A DNA stretch of 60,191 nucleotides from IMG/VR virus record IMGVR_UViG_3300032116_000205, positions 1-60,191 of that record; one strand, written 5' to 3'. Source of the stretch: a virus. The translations under genes were made by a program, and so were the position numbers. Below the pieces are notes generated by a model. It was not told the origin of the DNA. It saw nothing but the letters and a program-made list of their open reading frames with translations, and made no database searches. Of the stretch, positions 54,586 to 60,191 are shown one piece after another. Every line of letters begins with the position of its first letter. The stretch's first letter is position 1.

Positions 54586-56197
54586 TCCACCATAACCTTT
54601 CGTTCTCGATACTGTTAAGTATCTTTTTAGAGTATACGGGTGTAAGACCCGCGGCTTTTACCGCGTCGTCTGCAGCCCGTACCGTATCTGTCCAATTCGC
54701 GTCATCGAACACCAGGATGGCCTGCTTGGCGAAGCAGTCCCTATAACGGGTCACGGTCTTATATATATGCTCGTACTCGTGAGGTCCATCATAGAAAAAT
54801 AAATCTACATCTTTGATAGTAGACACATCAACTTCGTGCACATCTTCATTAATAATGTGCACCTTGTTGTTGCCGATATAAGGGGCTATATTCTTTTCAA
54901 ATTCATTTTGATCATTTGGAGGCAGCTCGCCGTGTCGCTCTTCTACAGGCTGAAGGTCCTCTTCCCACATATCAATGAAATAGGCTTCGAGGTTATTGCC
55001 CGCTAAAGCAGCCGCACCGGTTGCGCCTAGATACGCTCCAACCTCAAGGTAAACCTTAGATTGTGAGGCTAAACCGTTTAAGAGCTGCTGAACTCTACGG
55101 CTAGTCAAACCAGGAATGTCGATGTCCAGTTTTCTATTGACAGAGTCAACCAGCTCTCGGGTTACCACTAGGGTCCTGGGTTGGCGCTTATCTCCGTACT
55201 TAGCTGCAACAATCTTGTCGCAGTATCCGCAGTCCCAGCAGTCAAATTTGCAAGTGCGAATTTTTTTACGCCAGATGTCTATAGGTTTATCTACCAAGTT
55301 AGTCTCTTCAATAAAATCTTTAAAATGGTCAAAAAGTATTTCTTTACCGGCTGCATAGTTTTTGATAATTTGCATAGTCTCTCTGAGACGAGACTTGGAC
55401 TCTCTTCCATGCATCTTTATAACGTCTATGCCTAGATCGGTAAAAAAGTACTCCCAATCTTCACGCCATGGTGGGAAATTAGCTGTTTTTAAAGGCACTG
55501 CTTGATCTTCGTATGTCCACTTCATACATGAAACGTGGCTAACAGGGTCGTGAAAATATTGTGGACCGTCTGTACGAGTGTTGTTAAATTGATAGTGCTC
55601 ATCCATCATAGGGCATCCACCAAGACACCCCTCGTTGGCTAAAAGAGATAATTTAACTCCGTACTGTTCTTTAGCCTTTTTAAATCTCAGTAACTTTTCG
55701 TGATCTCTCATTAGATCTCGATCTAAGTTTATATAGTTAAACCCAGCCTTGGCTAAATGAGATATTTCTCTGGGTTCATTTACGTTTCTTAAAATAGTAT
55801 TTTTAATAAAAATGCCGGGGAAAGCGTCTTGAATTTGACCCGTAGCTACCCAATGGGTGTGCGGAATAGTTACCGATTGTATGCCGGCATCATACAAAGG
55901 TTTAAAGTTTTGAATAAATAGATCTAAATTTTCTTGAGATGGGCGAACGTAAATATTGTTAAACACAGCAGATGCTGTAACCCCAGTAACTTCTTGTATA
56001 TATAGGGCAAGTTGATTTAGGTAATCCCAGTCTTCTTCACGACCGTTAAATACGTCCCCCATAGCGTCTTGAGTAAAAGGAGGAATGCGACAGGTAAAAT
56101 AAAAATCATAAATATAAGGCTTATAGTCAATTAAAAAATTTATAAATTGTTCTGTCTCTGCTTCAGCCAATTTAGGGTTTAACGGAACGGTAAACAA
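54554..56197 (-). CDS. U32-like/radical-type barrel fused to a methyltransferase
   Basis: N-terminal part (1-370): TIM-barrel-like with PLYDAGIQSVTIPHTHWVAT, ISHLAKAGFNYINLDRDLMR and a Cys group NEGCLGGCPMMDEHY (about 188-202) plus CKFDCWDCGYCDK (about 322-334), which recalls U32-family proteins and their Fe-S cysteines. C-terminal part (about 385-547): class I SAM methyltransferase, with YLEVGAYLGATGAAAL motif I, DLFFYDGPHEYEHIYK and ILVFDDANWTD. Fusion of the two is unusual. Possible role: RNA or small-molecule modification; not determinable here. Confidence 0.6.
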   Translation of the reverse strand: MFTVPLNPKLAEAETEQFINFLIDYKPYIYDFYFTCRIPPFTQDAMGDVFNGREEDWDYLNQLALYIQEVTGVTASAVFNNIYVRPSQENLDLFIQNFKPLYDAGIQSVTIPHTHWVATGQIQDAFPGIFIKNTILRNVNEPREISHLAKAGFNYINLDRDLMRDHEKLLRFKKAKEQYGVKLSLLANEGCLGGCPMMDEHYQFNNTRTDGPQYFHDPVSHVSCMKWTYEDQAVPLKTANFPPWREDWEYFFTDLGIDVIKMHGRESKSRLRETMQIIKNYAAGKEILFDHFKDFIEETNLVDKPIDIWRKKIRTCKFDCWDCGYCDKIVAAKYGDKRQPRTLVVTRELVDSVNRKLDIDIPGLTSRRVQQLLNGLASQSKVYLEVGAYLGATGAAALAGNNLEAYFIDMWEEDLQPVEERHGELPPNDQNEFEKNIAPYIGNNKVHIINEDVHEVDVSTIKDVDLFFYDGPHEYEHIYKTVTRYRDCFAKQAILVFDDANWTDTVRAADDAVKAAGLTPVYSKKILNSIENERLWWNGVYILVVAG

Positions 56198-56199
56198 GT

Positions 56200-56607
56200 T
56201 TAATCCTTATAGTAGTCGTTATACGGGACATAGCAGTCTATCTTATTTCTTAAAGAAAGAGCTTTTTCTCTATCTTCAGAAGTAAGGGTGTACTTGTACT
56301 TTATCACCTCCGGATCAACTTCCCCTGTAGATTTGTTTACTACTTGTGGCACTTTTTCTAAATAGCGGTCTTTTAATTGCTCGTAAACTTCGGTATTTGG
56401 GCGCACAGTTATTTGAGAAACGTTTTCTGGGACCTCTACAAATCTCCAAGCAAATGCTTCTTCTTTAGTCAGTTCAACCCTAGAGCATCTAGCAGGATCC
56501 ACATCAGACTCTACTATGACCGCTAAATATGACCTACCAATTTCTTTAAATTTAAACAGATCTTTATATTTTAAATAATCGTCTAGAAATATAGCAAAGT
56601 ACTTCAT
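56200..56607 (-). CDS. hypothetical protein (135 aa)
   Basis: An acidic/aromatic protein: FAIFLDDYLKYKDLFKFKEI, then LTKEEAFAWRFVEVPENVSQ and a charged C-terminus with Lys/Glu repeats. No cysteine cluster. It lies 2 bases before the fusion gene and overlaps the coiled-coil gene by 4 bases. No family is recognised; the whole 53-58 kb block may come from a common source. Confidence 0.6.
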   Translation of the reverse strand: MKYFAIFLDDYLKYKDLFKFKEIGRSYLAVIVESDVDPARCSRVELTKEEAFAWRFVEVPENVSQITVRPNTEVYEQLKDRYLEKVPQVVNKSTGEVDPEVIKYKYTLTSEDREKALSLRNKIDCYVPYNDYYKD

Positions 56608-57374
56608 TCAATTTCCTTTACCGCTTCCTTACGTATTTTGTAAAGGTCTAAAACAGGTAAATCATTTTTAAGAGAAGGTAAAATTGCCTGTTCAATTCTT
56701 CCCATTTCAATTTTCATTTGATTACCGTAACTAATTGCAAGTTGTAAAGTTTCCTTAGCCGCGTTGTTATCCATCTGCAGTATGGCGTCCATATTACCTA
56801 TTCCAATTTGACCATAAGCCATCAAATCTAAAGAGGCCTGTCTTGCTAGTCTTACTATCCAATGATCCCTCTCTAGTTGAGAGTTTAAATACGGGTCTCT
56901 AATTGCGTCTAGTAAATCGGTACCATCTTCTAGATACGCAGATCCATCATCATACATTTCTTGAATCATTCTGAGGTATTGATCACGTTCGTATATTGTT
57001 TGACTCATACGACGCATGATTATAAGTCGTTCACGATCTAAATCTTTTATACGAGTTTTACATAATTTTTTAAACGCTACGGAGTCTGACTCATTTGCTC
57101 GTTCTTGCTCATAGTCTATTTCAGCTAATTTTTCTTCTAACTTTAGGACATGAACTTCTAAAGCCTCTTCACGAGAACGGAGTTCTAAAAGAAATTGTTT
57201 AAACTTTTGATATGGCGTAATCTGAGCATCGCCAACAAAATGCCTAGTTTTAAAATCAGATTGACTGTGCTCATAATTTGTCGCAACTTCAAGCCACTTC
57301 TGTTGCGTGTCTGTTAAATGTTCTTTATTAGTCCCAATAGGACCAGGCAAAAGTTCTTGTTTTCTTTGCTCCAT
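56604..57374 (-). CDS. Coiled-coil protein (256 aa)
   Basis: The start ATG 57374 is chosen because GGAG at about 57382-57385 lies just upstream; the TTG at 57386 would include that site. Residues about 60-170 form long coiled coils (LRSREEALEVHVLKLEEKLA and TRIKDLDRERLIIMRRMSQT). A hypothetical protein of aquatic phage type; its place between fibre and fusion genes suggests a virion or fibre-assembly role. Confidence 0.62.
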   Translation of the reverse strand: MEQRKQELLPGPIGTNKEHLTDTQQKWLEVATNYEHSQSDFKTRHFVGDAQITPYQKFKQFLLELRSREEALEVHVLKLEEKLAEIDYEQERANESDSVAFKKLCKTRIKDLDRERLIIMRRMSQTIYERDQYLRMIQEMYDDGSAYLEDGTDLLDAIRDPYLNSQLERDHWIVRLARQASLDLMAYGQIGIGNMDAILQMDNNAAKETLQLAISYGNQMKIEMGRIEQAILPSLKNDLPVLDLYKIRKEAVKEIE

Positions 57375-57398
57375 AGTAATCTCCAATTATAGTATAAG

Positions 57399-58349
57399 TT
57401 AGTCACGCCAAGCACATGCGCCGGAAGAGCGCCCGCTAATACCCGATCCTCTCGGTTGCATTGTAGAACTGCCTTCAAATCCTGAATCTGTGGAATAGTT
57501 CCATCTCCAAGCACGGTTATTTTGAGCTCCGTCAAACATACCTAGCATGTAGGCATGTGCCTGACCCATGTCTAGATTTTCTTCCCCAGAGTTAGCAATA
57601 GGTTTGCTGTGGTTAGAAACAACACTATCCGTAGCATAGTTCCATTTACGAAACGCGTTTCCTCCGTTATACGATCCCTCGTTGCCGGCCCAACCAAAAC
57701 CAATTTTAGAACTATGTCCTTTTTGTTGGTGATGGTTTGCCGCAGAAGCCACGCCAGATTGAGCTTCGGTAGCATAAGTAAACTTTGTTGTTGTCCCTGA
57801 ACCATTCCAAACATAGCCGTAGTTTTCACCATAGTGGTGTCCAGCGTTAGAATCGTTTAGCGCAGAGGACCCAATAGTTCCTGCAAAACCCTCAGTAGCA
57901 AGGTTAAACTTTGAAATTGTAGTGCTATTGCCAAATACATACGCCATCATTCCAAAACCGGTAACTGGATCTGAGGACTGCATACCTTCAGAGTCGTCAT
58001 AGGTTTGGGGCATAGAGAAATCTCCAGTGTTTACGTTAGTTCTCATGTTGTATGAGGAAGCGGTTGAATAGCCTCCCATACCGCCAGTGTTCCAAACAAA
58101 GTGACGGTTTGCGTTGTGACTTGACCCAATATACCCTCCAGCAGATGAAATCAAGTTACCCTGATCTACTGCAGAGTCTGTGGAGTGTTGAATATAGTTA
58201 ACGTTAGTCCAAGGCTGGCTATTAATATAGCCACCTACAAGATACCCGCGGGTAATCACCTGTCGTAAAAGAAAACTCTTAACGCCTCTTGAACGACCGC
58301 CAATTACTCCGGTACCACCACCGCGACTAGTAAGGTTAAAAAAGGGCAT
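57399..58349 (-). CDS. Fibre-like protein with propeller-type repeats (316 aa)
   Basis: The protein is rich in Gly, Ser, Asn and Tyr with repeated units of the form 'W/F-x-Y/W-N-(Y/L)-x-T-D/E-S' (for example RHFVWNTGG, SKFNLATEGFAG, TKFTYATEAQSG, FRKWNYATDSVV, WRWNYSTDSGFE). Such repeats fit a beta-propeller or trimeric fibre head. The N-terminus is basic/Gly-rich. Likely a tail fibre or receptor-binding tip next to the long fibre gene. Confidence 0.68.
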   Translation of the reverse strand: MPFFNLTSRGGGTGVIGGRSRGVKSFLLRQVITRGYLVGGYINSQPWTNVNYIQHSTDSAVDQGNLISSAGGYIGSSHNANRHFVWNTGGMGGYSTASSYNMRTNVNTGDFSMPQTYDDSEGMQSSDPVTGFGMMAYVFGNSTTISKFNLATEGFAGTIGSSALNDSNAGHHYGENYGYVWNGSGTTTKFTYATEAQSGVASAANHHQQKGHSSKIGFGWAGNEGSYNGGNAFRKWNYATDSVVSNHSKPIANSGEENLDMGQAHAYMLGMFDGAQNNRAWRWNYSTDSGFEGSSTMQPRGSGISGRSSGACAWRD

Positions 58350-58357
58350 TACTACTC

Positions 58358-60191
58358 CTAGTAGTTGAGGTTAGCTGAACCGAGAACCTGCCACGCTGAT
58401 CCTAAACGGAGAAGCGTAAAGTTAAAGATATCAAGTTTGTTTGCGGTAGGTGATGGAGCAGTTCCGCCACCCCATTTAATAGTAACAGCGGATCCACCAA
58501 TCTGGAAGGCGCTTGGGTACCCAGCAGTTCCACCTTGGTTTTGGATAATAGATATTGACATTGTCTTATCATTATCGGTTGGTACGTCTGTCAAGTTTAC
58601 TGTGTAGTTTCCAGAAACAGCTGTTCCGTTGTAGAACACGTTTGCTGTGTTATAGCTGATGGTCATAACTCCACCAGATACAGATGCGCTAGATGAAATA
58701 TCTTCACGCATTTCTTGAACGTCAAAGCGACCAGTGATGCGTGAGGTGCTGTTTAGGTTAACCGCTCCGTTAAATGTTGTAGTTCCAGTTACTGTTAAAT
58801 CTGCGTTGGCAGTAACGTTTCCTGTAACTCCAAGAGTTCCAGCAATTGTTGTATTACCAGTGGTCTTATCTACGTTAAATTTGTTTGTGTTGACAGCAAG
58901 TGCGCCTGTTACAGCAAGATCGTTGCGTACTGTGGTTGTACCAGAAGTAGCACCCATAGTAATGGTAGTAGCTGCTTGACCTAGATTTAGGGTTGTAACA
59001 GTTCCGTTTACTAGGTTAAAGGTTACCGCGGAGGTTGTAATATCTCCGCCGTTTACCGCTAGATCTCCCGTAAGAGTTGTGTTTCCAGTAACTCCAAGAG
59101 TTCCAGCTACAAGAGTGTCGCCACTTGATGCGGCTACCGTAAACTTATCGGTATTAACCGCAAAGTTTCCAGTAGAAGCAAGAGTGCCAGCAGCAGAAAT
59201 GTTAGCCACTGCCTCAAGGCTTCCAAGCTTCAAGGTGTCGTATGCAATATCTACGCCGTTACCATAAGTATTCTGAGCATAATCAATAGAAGTTGTTGGC
59301 TCAGTGCTGATGTTAGATACTAGCTTCCATATGTTATCTGTGGCGTCTTTAGAGAAGGCACCGAAGCGTGTACGGGTTGCTGAAACTACTTGTGCTGTAG
59401 CCAAAGAACGGTTTACTGTAGCAGTTCCTGTTGGGGATACTGCAGCAGATGTTACGTTTGAGGCTGTCTTAGCGTAGCTAAATGTGTTAGTTGTTACGCC
59501 AGTGATTGTATATGTTCCGTTAAATGTTGAGTCAACTCCAGTAATTTCTACAATCTCACCAGTTATAAAGTCGTGAGTTGCCGTAGTTGTAAGAGTTGCC
59601 ACGTTAGCGGAGAGAATCTTGTTGCTAATGCTGTAGCTTACGTCACCAATTCTTGCGCTTGTAACTTGAGGAGCAGTCAATGCATAGCTAAATGTGGTCG
59701 CTGTGACCGCAGTAATTCCATATGTTCCGTTGAATGTAGCGTCTACTCCAGCAACTACTACTGAATCTCCTACCGCAAAGTTGTGGTTTGCAAAGGTTGT
59801 GAGAGTTGCTACGTTAGATGTTAAAGCTTTGTTTACAACAGACGCAGTTGGAATATTAGTTATTGCATACTTACCCTCTACAACAAGACCTAGGTCGTTT
59901 GTAGAAACTGTTGAATTATCACCAGTAAAGATAAACGGAGCAGTAACAGATAGGTTAGCGGTCGAAACCTGAGTTCCAGAACCACCAAAAGTAATGCTAC
60001 CCGCAATATTTACGTCACCGACAATACCTACACCACCAACAACGGTGAGAGCACCAGTAGTTGGGGAAGTAGATGGGGTTGCAATTTCAATGTGTACGCT
60101 TTGATCTGGCGTAATAATCATTTGAGCATTACCGCTATCAAATCCGCCAGCACCAAAAATAATCTTATTTTCAGAACCGTTTGCGCCAGTA
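58358..60191 (-). CDS. Long tail fibre, partial (runs off the window)
   Basis: The frame is open from 58358 through the right edge; residues before the first ATG (60121) read SENKIIFGAGGFDSGNAQ and continue the same pattern, so the true start lies beyond 60191. The visible 611 residues are Thr/Val-rich repeats: a pair of about 58-residue units (TSNVATLTTFANHNFAVGDS and SANVATLTTTATHDFITGEI with related ends FNGTYGITAV and FNGTYTITGV) and a long shaft of 'AVTGALAVNTNKF' and 'GTLGVTGNTTL' units. The C-terminus (QMREDISSSASVSGGVMTIS-like) may form the tip. Confidence 0.8.
   Translation of the reverse strand, partial: TGANGSENKIIFGAGGFDSGNAQMIITPDQSVHIEIATPSTSPTTGALTVVGGVGIVGDVNIAGSITFGGSGTQVSTANLSVTAPFIFTGDNSTVSTNDLGLVVEGKYAITNIPTASVVNKALTSNVATLTTFANHNFAVGDSVVVAGVDATFNGTYGITAVTATTFSYALTAPQVTSARIGDVSYSISNKILSANVATLTTTATHDFITGEIVEITGVDSTFNGTYTITGVTTNTFSYAKTASNVTSAAVSPTGTATVNRSLATAQVVSATRTRFGAFSKDATDNIWKLVSNISTEPTTSIDYAQNTYGNGVDIAYDTLKLGSLEAVANISAAGTLASTGNFAVNTDKFTVAASSGDTLVAGTLGVTGNTTLTGDLAVNGGDITTSAVTFNLVNGTVTTLNLGQAATTITMGATSGTTTVRNDLAVTGALAVNTNKFNVDKTTGNTTIAGTLGVTGNVTANADLTVTGTTTFNGAVNLNSTSRITGRFDVQEMREDISSSASVSGGVMTISYNTANVFYNGTAVSGNYTVNLTDVPTDNDKTMSISIIQNQGGTAGYPSAFQIGGSAVTIKWGGGTAPSPTANKLDIFNFTLLRLGSAWQVLGSANLNY

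Overview
The window reads as part of the genome of a tailed phage with a contractile (myovirus-type) tail that infects an actinobacterium. Evidence for the virion type: tail sheath, tail tube, gp25-like, gpJ-like, gpD-like and LysM baseplate proteins and a tape measure protein. Evidence for the host: two WhiB-family proteins, an NrdH redoxin next to a class II ribonucleotide reductase, a proteasome-like Ntn hydrolase, an actinobacterial-style CRP/GlxR operator motif and a consensus chromosomal parS site. Some fibre and tail-region genes recall those of aquatic phages, so a freshwater or marine actinobacterium is plausible; this is inference. No terminase, portal, capsid, lysis, integrase, tRNA or CRISPR locus is visible. 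The capsid module probably lies beyond the right edge.

Layout. (1) 1-2850, plus strand: accessory genes in short transcription units. Each unit starts just after a terminator with a 24-bp repeat (3 copies) and a TGTGA-N6-TCAC(A/T) palindrome (4 copies). The gene-free stretch 2170-2848 carries a near-perfect parS site, iteron-like repeats and a dense cluster of palindromes. (2) 2849-5508, plus strand: small genes and a two-polypeptide cytosine-5 DNA methyltransferase. A terminator at 5518-5566 separates these from the converging minus-strand genes. (3) 5566-33198, minus strand: nucleotide metabolism (NrdJ, NrdH, dNMP kinase), regulators (WhiB x2, MerR-like, ribbon-helix-helix), many small cysteine-rich proteins, SpoVS, recombination (RecA, RuvC-like, Cas4-like and Hjc-like nucleases), and replication (family A polymerase, DnaG, DnaB, DnaC-like loader, SNF2 helicase). 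(4) 33246-60191, minus strand: baseplate, tail hub, tape measure with an M23 peptidase, a tail chaperone with a probable +1 programmed frameshift, tube, sheath, neck, a run of tiny Lys-rich proteins, a glycosyltransferase, collagen-like fibres, a transporter-like membrane protein, a U32-like/methyltransferase fusion and long fibres. The last gene runs off the window.

How it fits together: genes on the minus strand are tightly packed, mostly with ATGA/TAATG overlaps, so they are probably a few long operons running from virion genes into replication genes. The plus-strand left arm looks different in architecture and is the place to seek host-take-over and persistence functions. A parS site that host ParB could bind, host CRP/GlxR-type control of accessory genes, and a leucine at the position equivalent to Pol I residue 762 together suggest, as a hypothesis, a phage that can be maintained as an extrachromosomal element or respond to host nutritional state.
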